NCBI GenBank assembly: GCA_900759015.1
Contig: CAAEUE010000019.1
Location: forward strand, 1-64,000
Reading direction: 5' to 3'
Length of the DNA stretch: 64,000 nucleotides
From: Clostridia bacterium
GTDB lineage: Bacteria > Bacillota > Clostridia > TANB77 > CAG-508
Below, piece after piece: positions 13,903 through 22,900 of the stretch (positions within the stretch are counted from its first letter, which is position 1; every line of letters begins with the position of its first letter). The notes under the pieces are model-generated. The model was not told where the DNA came from, did not search any database, and saw nothing but the letters and a program-made list of their open reading frames with translations. Both the position numbers and the translations under genes were made by a program.

Positions 13903-15694
13903 CTCCTTGAACTTGTGGTAATACCTTTATAAATACTCCTTCTTTAGTTTTTTCTAGGATAGAATTTGTATCTAAATTAATATATGTTTTGTGAATTTGT
14001 TTATCTTTAGGTGTCTTTTTAAAATGCATTGGTACACAATTTTCATCAGACAAAAATCTGAAATGGTCAACTAATTTTTGACTATAAGCATTATTATTTT
14101 TTGATACTTGCTTAATTGTTTTCTTAGTTTTTTTATTCCATGGAACCATTATATGTGATCTTATTCTTTTCCCATTTGGCATATCCCAATCATTTGACCC
14201 AGCATACATAGGTACAATAGGTTCTTTAAAGTATTCTTTAGCAAAGTCTGCAAATATATTTTTTGGAAGATGAACATTTACAGGTAATATAGAATTAATA
14301 TCTACTGCAAAATCTATAAAATGCTTTACCTCACCAAGTGTACCATCATCAGAAATTTTATCTACTACTATTCCATAATTTCTTTTTTGACAGTCGTTTA
14401 GTTCTAAAAAACTATAAAGAGATAATGCAATACGGTTTTTAGAAGATTTTAAACGATGAATTGCATTAGCAAATTGTGAGAATCTTATCATATCTTCTCC
14501 AACATCATTTTTTGAAGCAGAAAGACGTTTAGAAAAATATTCCTTATATTCTTTTTCATATGATTTTCTCATTTCTGTTTCAAGTGGTTCCATAGAATAA
14601 TATCTTTTATCAGAATTTTTATCATCGATAATTAATTCACCACTACGAGTTAATTCTTCTATTTTAGTTTCATTTTCGGTATAATAGGCTTCTGTTGGAT
14701 AAAAGAAGAGTTCCATTTTTATAAGAACATTTTTTAAATCTTCTGTTTCTAATTGAGGTGCTTCAGAAGAATTTAATAAAAGAGGTTCTAAATTAAATTC
14801 TGAAATTGCATACATAGCTTTAGAATATGCATTTAATATATGTAAAGCTCTATTAGTATACATTATATTTATTCCTAATAAATCAACAGTACTTAAAGTT
14901 TTTTGAATCTCTGGAGATAATCCGGAAATTATAGTGTTTTTATCTTGTTTTAATTCTGGTAGTCCAATTTCGTCAAATTGATTGTTAGCAGTCTGTAACC
15001 ATTCATCTAAATAACCCATTTCATCAAATAAGCTAACTAATTCCGAATTTGATTCGATTAAGTCTTTTCGTATGCTAGATTCAGTATAATCAAGATATGT
15101 CCTCATGTAGGCAGGCATTCCATCAAGAAGCAATTCAAAAGCATCAAGATAGTGTTTCTTTTGTATTAATGGTAAACGTGACAACATTTTTTCGGCCATA
15201 GAATATTTCTCTTGTCTAGATTTATCTGTACTTAAAATTCCATCGAAAATAGGACCATAATTCTTTTTTATTTCTGCCTCTACTTGAGGATATAAATGCC
15301 TCATAAATAACATTAAATTTGTTAAGTTCTCATCAAAACTATTAGTGTGCATAAAAAAATCTCTATCTGATGATAAATTATTTTCTTCAATATAAGCAGT
15401 AATTTCATCATATTTTCTTGGATTTTTTAATAAGTATAGACAAGCATTATATGCAGTAACTTGGTTTAATGTGTGCTCATTATAAAAAGAAACAGTTTTT
15501 AATCTAGAATTATATGTATTTAATAAATTATATATGTTAAAATCTCCCATATTTGGATTTTTAGCTTTTTCTCTTTGAACAAATCTATATATTCTATTAA
15601 TATCTGTATTTATTTCTTTATATTTAAATGGTTTAAAATCGGATACCATTCTTTCAGCTTTGCTAATAGCTGATTTAAAACTCATAAAGTACAT
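13880..15694 (-). CDS. Large hypothetical protein, soluble, 604 residues
   Basis: I do not recognise this protein. It has no signal peptide and no membrane segment, and it is mostly helical up to about residue 450. A more strand-rich end follows (NYGIVVDKISDDGTLGEVKHF, then VNVHLPKNIFADFAKEY). The start behind AGGAGG with 7-base spacing is secure. The last 23 bases overlap the small gene 13606-13902. A charged segment near residues 360-385 may be a linker. Codon use is like the rest of the genome, so recent transfer is not suggested. I would not assign a function. Confidence 0.75.
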   Translation of the reverse strand: MYFMSFKSAISKAERMVSDFKPFKYKEINTDINRIYRFVQREKAKNPNMGDFNIYNLLNTYNSRLKTVSFYNEHTLNQVTAYNACLYLLKNPRKYDEITAYIEENNLSSDRDFFMHTNSFDENLTNLMLFMRHLYPQVEAEIKKNYGPIFDGILSTDKSRQEKYSMAEKMLSRLPLIQKKHYLDAFELLLDGMPAYMRTYLDYTESSIRKDLIESNSELVSLFDEMGYLDEWLQTANNQFDEIGLPELKQDKNTIISGLSPEIQKTLSTVDLLGINIMYTNRALHILNAYSKAMYAISEFNLEPLLLNSSEAPQLETEDLKNVLIKMELFFYPTEAYYTENETKIEELTRSGELIIDDKNSDKRYYSMEPLETEMRKSYEKEYKEYFSKRLSASKNDVGEDMIRFSQFANAIHRLKSSKNRIALSLYSFLELNDCQKRNYGIVVDKISDDGTLGEVKHFIDFAVDINSILPVNVHLPKNIFADFAKEYFKEPIVPMYAGSNDWDMPNGKRIRSHIMVPWNKKTKKTIKQVSKNNNAYSQKLVDHFRFLSDENCVPMHFKKTPKDKQIHKTYINLDTNSILEKTKEGVFIKVLPQVQGDDERFDR

Positions 15695-15757
15695 AAATCT
15701 TCCTCCTAATTATTAACATAATTATTATACAATATTTTAGTTGTTTAAACAATAGTT

Positions 15758-15786
15758 TTGCTAAATCATGGTATATATGGTACAAT
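15758..15786 (+). promoter_or_regulatory. Promoter of mnmA
   Basis: TTGCTA (15758-15763), 17 bases, TACAAT (15781-15786). The TACAAT box overlaps the upstream in-frame codons that otherwise look like an extended mnmA start, which supports the ATG at 15807. Confidence 0.6.
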
Positions 15787-15806
15787 GTGAACATAGGAGA
15801 GATGAT

Positions 15807-16856
15807 ATGAAAAAAGGGAGAGTTTTATTAGGAATGAGTGGAGGAGTAGATAGTAGTGTATCTGCTTTACTATTAAAAAATGAAGGTTATGAGGTTATAG
15901 GTGTTACTTTGTCACTTTCTAACCATACAGATGCTAAAGATGCTAAAGAGGTATGTGCTAAACTAGGAATAGAACATATTTCTATAGATATGCAAGAAAG
16001 TTTTAAAAAATATGTAATAGATAATTTTATAGATTGTTATGCGAATGCACTTACACCTAATCCTTGTATAGAATGTAATAGAAAACTAAAATTTGGAGAG
16101 CTGTATAAAAAAGCTAAAGAATTAAATTGTGATTTTTTAGCAACAGGCCATTATGCAAAAATAGAATATAATGATGAATATAATCAATATGTATTAGAAA
16201 AATGTATAAATACTAATAAAGATCAATCATATGTGTTATATACTTTACCAAAAGAAATATTAGATAAAGTTTTATTTCCATTAGGAGATTTTAGTTCTAA
16301 AGATGAGATAAGACAAATTGCTAAAGAAAATAATTTAGTAAATGTAGCAGATAAACCAGATAGTGAAGATATTTGTTTTATCCCTGATGGCAATTATAAA
16401 AAGTTTTTAGAGGAGAATTCAACTATTAAACCTAAAGCAGGTAATATAGTCCTTACTGATGGAACAATTTTAGGAAAACATACTGGTTTATATAATTATA
16501 CAATTGGTCAAAGAAAGGGTATGGGAATATCATATAAAGAACCTCTATTTGTTATAGGCTTTAATATTTTAAAAAATGACGTAATAGTTGGAACTAAAGA
16601 AGAGGTATATAAGAAAGAAGCTATAATAAATAATGTAAATATATTAATAAAAGATATCACTATAGATAATTTGAAAGTTGGGGTAAAAACGCGTTATAGC
16701 AAAAAAGAATCTATGGCAACATTACATACATTAGAAAATAATAAGATTAAAATTACTTTTAACGAGCCAGAAAAATCTTTAACACCTGGACAGTCTGCTG
16801 TATTTTATTTAGACGATATTGTAGTAGGTGGAGGAATAATAGAAAAAGCTTTGTAA
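15807..16856 (+). CDS. mnmA: tRNA 2-thiouridine(34) synthase MnmA
   Basis: MnmA activates U34 of Lys, Glu and Gln tRNAs with ATP and inserts sulfur from a persulfide. The 349-residue protein has the PP-loop LGMSGGVDSSVSALLL. It also has the catalytic Cys in NPCIECNRKLKFGEL and the second Cys in SEDICFIPDGNYKKFL. ATG 15807 follows AGGAGA with suitable spacing. A longer frame starting at 15768 would begin upstream of the -10 box and is rejected. No sulfur-donor gene (iscS/nifS) is next to it in this window. Confidence 0.96.
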   Translation: MKKGRVLLGMSGGVDSSVSALLLKNEGYEVIGVTLSLSNHTDAKDAKEVCAKLGIEHISIDMQESFKKYVIDNFIDCYANALTPNPCIECNRKLKFGELYKKAKELNCDFLATGHYAKIEYNDEYNQYVLEKCINTNKDQSYVLYTLPKEILDKVLFPLGDFSSKDEIRQIAKENNLVNVADKPDSEDICFIPDGNYKKFLEENSTIKPKAGNIVLTDGTILGKHTGLYNYTIGQRKGMGISYKEPLFVIGFNILKNDVIVGTKEEVYKKEAIINNVNILIKDITIDNLKVGVKTRYSKKESMATLHTLENNKIKITFNEPEKSLTPGQSAVFYLDDIVVGGGIIEKAL

Positions 16857-16867
16857 CAGATGTGAGA

Positions 16868-16896
16868 TTGACATAATGCCATAAATAGGCTATCAT
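16868..16896 (+). promoter_or_regulatory. Promoter of the 16928 gene
   Basis: A perfect TTGACA (16868-16873) is 17 bases from TATCAT (16891-16896). It gives this GC-richer single gene its own transcription unit, closed by the terminator at 17382. Confidence 0.7.
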
Positions 16897-16927
16897 ATAT
16901 ATAGTAATGATTAAGGAGGTAAAATAT

Positions 16928-17383
16928 TTGGGAAAAATAAGAAAGCCAAATGGCTTAAATCCTAAAAATCGCCGGTTAGATTGTTATGCATATGCGTGCA
17001 ATCTTAATAAGCCACAAGATTATGTTGGACAAATTGCCGGTTACGAGGACAAAGGAGTTTTTTCTAAGCAAGAGCTAGTTGAAAGATTTATTGCAGACAT
17101 GCTAGAAAAAGACATATATGTTCGGGAAGCTTCGTACGAAGAGACTCCATCCGATTGGGAATGGAAAATATGTCTTTTCGTAGTAGATACAGATAATGAG
17201 GAGGAATACGACTATCATTTTATGAGGGAAGACAACACTAGGCGGTGGTCACATAAATTTAGAGGCAAAAAACCGACTGATAAAGATATTTCTGGGGCAA
17301 CTATTTCAGATCCCAGATTGGCAGAAGTCAGCCTAACATATAATTATAGTTTTGTCGGATTCTTCATCCTTTGTCCACTTTAA
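16928..17383 (+). CDS. Orphan hypothetical protein, possible papain-like Cys/His fold, GC-richer than its surroundings
   Basis: This 151-residue protein has no signal peptide. A TTG start at 16928 is chosen because AAGGAGG lies 8 bases before it. The in-frame ATG at 16907 has no ribosome site. Notable residues are Cys in RLDCYAYACN near the N-terminus, then DYHFMREDNTRRWSHKFRG and ISGATISDPR, ending with SFVGFFILCP. I know this Cys-then-DYHxxR-WSHK-DxSG-DPR pattern only from unassigned Firmicutes proteins. It could be a degenerate papain-like hydrolase, which is speculative. I count 28 G/C in 60 bases at 17101-17160, far above neighbours, so recent acquisition is likely. Confidence 0.65.
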   Translation: MGKIRKPNGLNPKNRRLDCYAYACNLNKPQDYVGQIAGYEDKGVFSKQELVERFIADMLEKDIYVREASYEETPSDWEWKICLFVVDTDNEEEYDYHFMREDNTRRWSHKFRGKKPTDKDISGATISDPRLAEVSLTYNYSFVGFFILCPL

Positions 17384-17407
17384 ACAGACCTTCGGGTCTG
17401 TTTTTTT
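17382..17407 (+). terminator. Terminator of the 16928 gene
   Basis: AAACAGACC (17382-17390) and GGTCTGTTT (17395-17403) flank a stable TTCG tetraloop and merge into a run of T. Its G+C-rich stem matches the gene rather than the host background. Confidence 0.9.
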
Positions 17408-17520
17408 ATGCAAGCCTTATTAATATGTCAATTTTTAACTAAAAGTTTATTGTTGTAAAATAATTATTTTTTTGTTATGATATAGGAAACTTATTTAAAT
17501 ATATGAAAGAAGGGATACAT

Positions 17521-17940
17521 ATGATTAAAGAAGCTAAGATAAGTGATTATGATATAATTTCAGATATAATGCAAGGCAGTAATGATAAATTATTAGACGA
17601 TGATGCAAAAATAATACGAGAAGCATTAACAAATTACAGTAAAGTATTATATATCGATTATGAGAATGAAATTCCTGTTGCTTTTGCACAATGTACTCTA
17701 AAAGAAGATGAGCAATTAAATCAAATTGGTTATTTAGAGCAAATACATATAAAAAAGAATTATAAAAATAAGGGAATAGATAAAAGGTTATTATCAAAAT
17801 GTGAAGAGTGGGCAAAAGAAAAAGGCTGCAACAAATTTACTGCTAGTTGTAGTATAGATGATACGCAAAAATTAGATTTGTATAATTATTCTGGATTTTC
17901 AGAAATAAATAAAGTAGCTTATTTTTCTAAGAATATTTAA
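17521..17940 (+). CDS. GNAT family N-acetyltransferase
   Basis: This 139-residue GNAT acetyltransferase has the acetyl-CoA binding stretch YLEQIHIKKNYKNKGIDKRLL followed by the helix CEEWAKEKGCNKF and the late strand YSGFSEINKV. In place of the usual R-x-x-G-x-G/A loop it has KNYKNKGID, so the pyrophosphate loop is degenerate but recognisable. The ATG at 17521 follows GAAGGG at a good distance. The ATG at 17503 precedes that site. Substrate unknown; aminoglycoside-6-type acetyltransferases and small-molecule GNATs look like this. Confidence 0.8.
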   Translation: MIKEAKISDYDIISDIMQGSNDKLLDDDAKIIREALTNYSKVLYIDYENEIPVAFAQCTLKEDEQLNQIGYLEQIHIKKNYKNKGIDKRLLSKCEEWAKEKGCNKFTASCSIDDTQKLDLYNYSGFSEINKVAYFSKNI

Positions 17941-18019
17941 TTAGCAATATTAAAAGGAAGAAATAAATGGGGCAACAAATACTATAATACAATTAATTTT
18001 TTTAAAGGAGCTCATGCTT

Positions 18020-20536
18020 ATGAAGAGAAAAAAGCTTAAAGAGCAAGAAGAGGAAGATTTTGTTCCAAAGGCTTTTCAAAAAAATAAAAAAGATCAAAAT
18101 ACAGAACAATCTGTTGGTAAAAAAAAGAAAAAACAAAATAGAAAATTTAAAAAAATAATAATATTTATAATCTTGATATGCTTAGTAGTTGGAGGTATTT
18201 TATTAGCTATCTCAGCAATCAAATGGAGAAATATAGCCGAAGATATGCTAGTTAATGAAAATTCTGTAGTAGTTGATACAAATGGGAATCAAATTGCAAA
18301 ACTCGGAAGTGAACGAAAACAAATTAAGGTTGATTATGAAGAGATGCCTGCAAACTTAAAAAATGCATATGTTGCAATTGAAGATGAAAGATTTTATAAG
18401 CATCAAGGTGTAGATATAAAAAGAACAGGCTCAGCTATATTAAATTATATTTTCCATTTTGGAAATTCATCATATGGAGGAAGTACAATTACTCAGCAGT
18501 TAGTAAAAAATATGACAGGCGACAATTCTGACAGTATTTTTAGAAAGGTAAAGGAATGGTGGCAAGCTTGGAACTTAGAATGCATAACAGATAAAGAAGA
18601 TGTTTTAGAAGCATACTTAAATATAATATATGTAGGTCCGAGCATATATGGTGTTGAAGCTGGAAGTATATATTATTTTAATAAATCATGTAAGGACTTA
18701 TCACTTGAAGAATGTGCTTTTTTAGCTGGAATCAACCATTCACCTAATTCATATAACCCTTTTAATGAAAAAGATAATTCAGAAAAAATAAAAAATAGGA
18801 CAAAAACTGTATTAGATAAAATGCTAGAATTAGGATATATTCAAGAAGAGGAATATAATACTGCTGTTTCTAATGTTGAATCTGGTTTAAAGTTTAAAAA
18901 GGGTTCTGTTGATTCAAGTAACGGAGTATATTCATATCATACAGATGCGCTTATTACAGATGTAACAAATGATATAGCAGATAAATATAATATATCTACA
19001 GATTTTGCAACAAATTATATATATATGTCAGGTTTAACAATTACTAGCACTCAAGATAATAAAATACAAAATCAAATAGAAACTGAAATGGAAAAAAAGA
19101 AATATGTTCTACAATCCAAAACAGGAGGAGATCCATCACAAGCTGCAATGGTTATAATAGATCAAAAAACAGGATATGTATTGGGCTGTGTTGGTGGATT
19201 GGGTAAAAAAACTACTCCGCGTTCTTTAAATAGGGCAACACAAAGTATTAGACAAACTGGATCTGCTATAAAGCCAATTGCAGTAGTTGGCCCAGCAATT
19301 CAAAAAAGAATAATTACTGCTTCATCAATTTATGATGATACAGTAAAAGACTTTCCTGGTGGATATCATCCTGTAGATTATAATAAACCATTGGGAGAAA
19401 TAACTGTTAGAAGAGCTATAGAGTCATCTCAAAACATTCCGTTTGTTGAAATTATGCAGGAATTAACTCCAAGTACATCTATAGATTATTTAGAAGATTT
19501 AGGAATTACAACATTAACTGAAGAGGATAACAATTTATCATTAGCTTTAGGAGGTTTAGAAAAGGGAATTAGTCCTTTAGAAATGGCTGCAGCATATGCT
19601 ACAATTGCTAATGATGGTCAATATATTGAACCAGTCTTTTACCAAAATATAAAAGATAATTCAGGAACAATTATTATAACTCCTAAGCAAGATAAAAAGA
19701 GAGTATTTTCTAAAGAAACTTCATATATTCTTAAAAGTTTGCTAACTCAACCTGTTGTTGGAAGCAATGGAACAGCTACATATTGTAAAATAAATGGAAT
19801 AGATGTTGCAGCTAAAACAGGAACAACAGATTCCAATTATGATAGATGGCTATGTGGATTTACACCATATTATACAGGGGTTACGTGGTATGGATACGAT
19901 CAAAATGAAACAGTTGATTTTAATAACAGGAATCCAGCAGGATTAATATGGGCAAATGTAATGTCAAGAATTCATACTGGATTAAAAACTGCATATTTTG
20001 AAAAACCATCATCAGTACAAGAAGTTACTGTATGTGCAGAGACAGGTTTAAAAGCAAGAACAGGCTGTACGAATACTTATACAGAATATTTTTTAAGATT
20101 TACTACGCCAGATTTATGCAATAAGCATAGTGGAAGTGAAGTAAAAAATACAAATTCAAATAATGAGAATAGAAATGAAAATGGAACAGTACAAGGAATA
20201 AAACAAGATATAGATGCTGAAGAGCCAGCTATGGATACAAATGTTGTAACAACAGAGGAAAGACCGCCAGAACACACAAATACTAATACAACAAATACAG
20301 ATAGTAATTCTAATAGTAACATAAATACAAATGCTAATAGAAATGTTAATTCTAATACAAATACTAATACTAACACTAACACCAATCAAAATACAAATTC
20401 GAATTCAAATGTTAATACTAATACGAGCAATCATAATAATAACAATAGTCATAATAGCAATACAAATATAAATGAAAATTCTAATACAAATGATAGTAAT
20501 ACTAATACAGATACAAGGACAAATATAACTGAATAA
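18020..20536 (+). CDS. Class A penicillin-binding protein (PBP1A-like, GT51 plus transpeptidase)
   Basis: This bifunctional enzyme polymerises lipid II and crosslinks peptidoglycan outside the membrane. The 838-residue product has a Lys-rich cytoplasmic start and a membrane anchor near residues 48-70. The GT51 domain shows EDERFYKHQGVD and GGSTITQQLVKN. The transpeptidase shows all three motifs: SAIK (active Ser, in RQTGSAIKPIAV), SQN and KTG (AAKTGTTDS). Residues from about 700 form an Asn/Thr/Ser-rich low-complexity tail. ATG 18020 is preferred to 18014, which is too close to AAAGGAG. It appears monocistronic. Confidence 0.95.
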   Translation: MKRKKLKEQEEEDFVPKAFQKNKKDQNTEQSVGKKKKKQNRKFKKIIIFIILICLVVGGILLAISAIKWRNIAEDMLVNENSVVVDTNGNQIAKLGSERKQIKVDYEEMPANLKNAYVAIEDERFYKHQGVDIKRTGSAILNYIFHFGNSSYGGSTITQQLVKNMTGDNSDSIFRKVKEWWQAWNLECITDKEDVLEAYLNIIYVGPSIYGVEAGSIYYFNKSCKDLSLEECAFLAGINHSPNSYNPFNEKDNSEKIKNRTKTVLDKMLELGYIQEEEYNTAVSNVESGLKFKKGSVDSSNGVYSYHTDALITDVTNDIADKYNISTDFATNYIYMSGLTITSTQDNKIQNQIETEMEKKKYVLQSKTGGDPSQAAMVIIDQKTGYVLGCVGGLGKKTTPRSLNRATQSIRQTGSAIKPIAVVGPAIQKRIITASSIYDDTVKDFPGGYHPVDYNKPLGEITVRRAIESSQNIPFVEIMQELTPSTSIDYLEDLGITTLTEEDNNLSLALGGLEKGISPLEMAAAYATIANDGQYIEPVFYQNIKDNSGTIIITPKQDKKRVFSKETSYILKSLLTQPVVGSNGTATYCKINGIDVAAKTGTTDSNYDRWLCGFTPYYTGVTWYGYDQNETVDFNNRNPAGLIWANVMSRIHTGLKTAYFEKPSSVQEVTVCAETGLKARTGCTNTYTEYFLRFTTPDLCNKHSGSEVKNTNSNNENRNENGTVQGIKQDIDAEEPAMDTNVVTTEERPPEHTNTNTTNTDSNSNSNINTNANRNVNSNTNTNTNTNTNQNTNSNSNVNTNTSNHNNNNSHNSNTNINENSNTNDSNTNTDTRTNITE
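20272..20530 (+). repeat. AAT/ACT-rich coding repeat, Asn-Thr-Ser tail of the PBP
   Basis: The 3' end of the PBP gene consists of degenerate AATACT, AATTCT and AATAGT hexamers coding for alternating Asn with Thr or Ser (TNTNTNTNTNQNTNSNSN). Such runs are prone to slippage and length variation. The tail probably spans cell wall and has no enzymatic role. Confidence 0.75.
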
Positions 20537-20543
20537 AAGCTTG

Positions 20544-20582
20544 AAAGCACATGGATTATATTAACATAAAACATGTGCTTTT
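20544..20582 (+). terminator. Terminator of the PBP gene
   Basis: AAAGCACATG (20544-20553) pairs with CATGTGCTTT (20572-20581) around an 18-base AT-rich loop, with four T at the end of the 3' arm. Confidence 0.75.
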
Positions 20583-20643
20583 AAATATATAAAAAGCATA
20601 TATAAGCTAGTCAGCTGTAAGAGTTACATGAAATAAAGATTGA

Positions 20644-20672
20644 TTGACAATAATATTTTTAAATGATATAAT
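20644..20672 (+). promoter_or_regulatory. Consensus sigma-A promoter of the 20712-25402 operon
   Basis: TTGACA (20644-20649), a 17-base spacer and TATAAT (20667-20672) match the consensus at all twelve positions. The first gene begins about 40 bases on. This is the strongest promoter by sequence in the window, which suggests constitutive high expression unless a repressor acts. Confidence 0.85.
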
Positions 20673-20711
20673 AGTAGGGTAATGAAGTTAAATATATAAA
20701 AGAGAGTGATT

Positions 20712-21701
20712 ATGGAAAAACAATATATTTACATAGGAAATGCTTCAAAATCTGGAATAAATAAATATCTTTTTTCAAATGGAAAATTAGATTTTATTTC
20801 TTCAACCAATGATTTTGAAAGATGTACATATTTAGTTCAAAATTCAAGCAATATATATGCAGTTCAAGAAATAGGAAATCAAAATGAATCAGGAAATGTA
20901 ATTGCATATAAAAAATCTTCCAAAGGATTAATATATATTGATAAAAAAAGCTCTTTAGGAAGTGGCCCATGTCATATAGAGATAAGTGGTAAAAACAGGA
21001 TGTTATTTATTTCTAATTATATGAATGGGTATTTTACTGCTTATAAACTTAATGCAAACGGAACAATAGGAAAAATTATTTATAATAATGTAATTGATAG
21101 CAATAAATCACATTTACATTGTGCCAAGGTATTTAATGGAGATCAGAATCTAATAACAGTAGACTTAGGAATGAACATTTTAGAATTATATAACATACGA
21201 AGTACGGGACTACAAAAGCTTTCTAAAATTAAATTAGAGCCAAATACAGAGCCAAGGCATATAACTATCAGTAAAAACAATACAATATTCTTATTAACAG
21301 AAAAGAGTTGCGAACTATATGTTTTAAATTGCAATCAAAACAAACTAAATATATTACATAAAACAAGCATATTGCCTAAAGATCACATTAAGATGCAGAA
21401 TGATACAGGAGCAGCAATAAAACTTTCTGCAGATGGAAGGTATATTTATACAACATTAAGAGGACATAACAGTATATCAGTATTTAAATATGAAAATAAA
21501 AAATTAGAATTAGTACAAAATATCTTATCCTATGGAAATACTCCCAGAGATTTAGAAATTGATAAGACACAAAAATATATATTAGTTGCAAATCAAGATT
21601 CTGATGAAATTTCAATTTATAGTAGAGATATAAATACTGGAAAATTAAATTTTTTAAATAAACAGAAATCTTTAATGCCAACATGTGTTTTATCAGAATA
21701 G
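20712..21701 (+). CDS. Lactonase-family beta-propeller protein (6-phosphogluconolactonase-like)
   Basis: This 329-residue protein folds as a seven-bladed propeller of the Pgl/YkgB lactonase family. Repeated blade motifs include GPCHIEISGKNRMLFISNY, EPRHITISKN, and AAIKLSADGRYIYTTLRG, then TPRDLEID. The family hydrolyses 6-phosphogluconolactone or related sugar lactones, but many members are of unknown use. It heads an operon with two glycosyltransferases, a TIM-barrel protein and an SDR. A sugar-derivative pathway therefore fits better than the pentose phosphate route. The start ATG 20712 follows GAGAG, a modest ribosome site. Confidence 0.8.
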   Translation: MEKQYIYIGNASKSGINKYLFSNGKLDFISSTNDFERCTYLVQNSSNIYAVQEIGNQNESGNVIAYKKSSKGLIYIDKKSSLGSGPCHIEISGKNRMLFISNYMNGYFTAYKLNANGTIGKIIYNNVIDSNKSHLHCAKVFNGDQNLITVDLGMNILELYNIRSTGLQKLSKIKLEPNTEPRHITISKNNTIFLLTEKSCELYVLNCNQNKLNILHKTSILPKDHIKMQNDTGAAIKLSADGRYIYTTLRGHNSISVFKYENKKLELVQNILSYGNTPRDLEIDKTQKYILVANQDSDEISIYSRDINTGKLNFLNKQKSLMPTCVLSE

Positions 21702-21710
21702 GGGGAATAT

Positions 21711-22898
21711 ATGAAAAAAAAGCTGTTAGTAGCAGTTCATACTCTTCAACTTGGAGGAGTAGAGAAAATAGTAATTAATCTTTTAAAAAGGATGGATAAA
21801 GAAAAATACGATATAACATTATTATCAATTGTAAACGATGGTATATTTGTAGAAGATGCTTTAAAAATACCAGGAATAAAATATAAATATTTTTTTGAAG
21901 GCTATTTTAAGAAAAGTAGAAATGATATTAATTCAAAATATTATAAGATATCTTGTAAACTAATGAATATAATTTGGAAATGGTATTTATTTTTGATAAA
22001 ATATTTTCCAAAATATTTGTATAAGAAAAACATAAAGGAAGTATACGACATAGAGATTGCTTTTCTAGAGGGAAAAGTCGCAAAGGTTATTGCTAATTCT
22101 AATAATAAAAATTCAAAAAAAGTTGCTTGGATACATACTGATATAGAGAATATTTCACGTACAAATATATTTAAATCTTTGGATGATGAAATTAGTTGTT
22201 ATAAAAAATTTAACAAAATTGTTTGTGTGTCTACTGATGTTAAGTATCATTTTTCACATAAAACAGGAATTGTAGATAATGTAATTGTGCAAATGAACCC
22301 AATAAATTCTAAAGAAATATTACAAAAATCAAATGAAGCAATTGCTGAACAACTAACTCACGATGGAATAATAATTTCAGCTGTTGGAAGGTTAGCATAT
22401 GAGAAAGGATATGACAGACTATTAAAAATACATAAAAAACTTTTAAAAGAAAACATAAAAAATACAATATGGATTATAGGTGAAGGAGCAGAAAGGGATA
22501 ACTTAGAAAAATATATTAAAGAAAATCATTTAGAAAATACCGTTCAATTAGTAGGATATAGTAATAATCCATACAAGTATGTTAAAGCTTCTGATATTTT
22601 TGTATGCTCTTCTAGAATTGAAGGTTTAAGCTCTGTTGTAATAGAAGCTGCGATTTTGGATAAACCTATTGTTACAACATTATGTTCAGGAATGAAAGAT
22701 ATTTTAGGCGATAATAATGAAAATGCTCTTATTGTATCTAATGATACATATAATTTATATTTAGGAATAAAGAAAATGATATTAGATAAAGAGCTTAGAG
22801 AAAAATATATTAAAAATATAACAAATATAACGCAAAAATTTGATATAAATAATGTTATATCAAATATAGATAAAATATTGGAAAGTTTGGAGAATTAA
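21711..22898 (+). CDS. Glycosyltransferase family 4 (GT-B)
   Basis: This 395-residue GT-B enzyme has the N-terminal acceptor domain start LLVAVHTLQLGGVEKIVIN. The nucleotide-sugar domain reads ISAVGRLAYEKGYDRLLKIH, then VQLVGYSNNPYKYVKASDIF and the donor-site region SSRIEGLSSVVIEAAILDKP (E-x7-E). It is cytoplasmic or peripheral at the membrane. It lies 9 bases after the lactonase gene and 2 bases before the TIM-barrel gene, so cotranslation is likely. The donor and acceptor are not readable. The family includes enzymes building surface glycans and teichoic-acid-like polymers. Confidence 0.9.
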   Translation: MKKKLLVAVHTLQLGGVEKIVINLLKRMDKEKYDITLLSIVNDGIFVEDALKIPGIKYKYFFEGYFKKSRNDINSKYYKISCKLMNIIWKWYLFLIKYFPKYLYKKNIKEVYDIEIAFLEGKVAKVIANSNNKNSKKVAWIHTDIENISRTNIFKSLDDEISCYKKFNKIVCVSTDVKYHFSHKTGIVDNVIVQMNPINSKEILQKSNEAIAEQLTHDGIIISAVGRLAYEKGYDRLLKIHKKLLKENIKNTIWIIGEGAERDNLEKYIKENHLENTVQLVGYSNNPYKYVKASDIFVCSSRIEGLSSVVIEAAILDKPIVTTLCSGMKDILGDNNENALIVSNDTYNLYLGIKKMILDKELREKYIKNITNITQKFDINNVISNIDKILESLEN

Positions 22899-22900
22899 TA

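Noticed and set aside
20272..20530. CRISPR-like array suggested by the regular hexamers
   Set aside because: The repeats are 6 bases, degenerate, in frame with the PBP gene and lack spacers.
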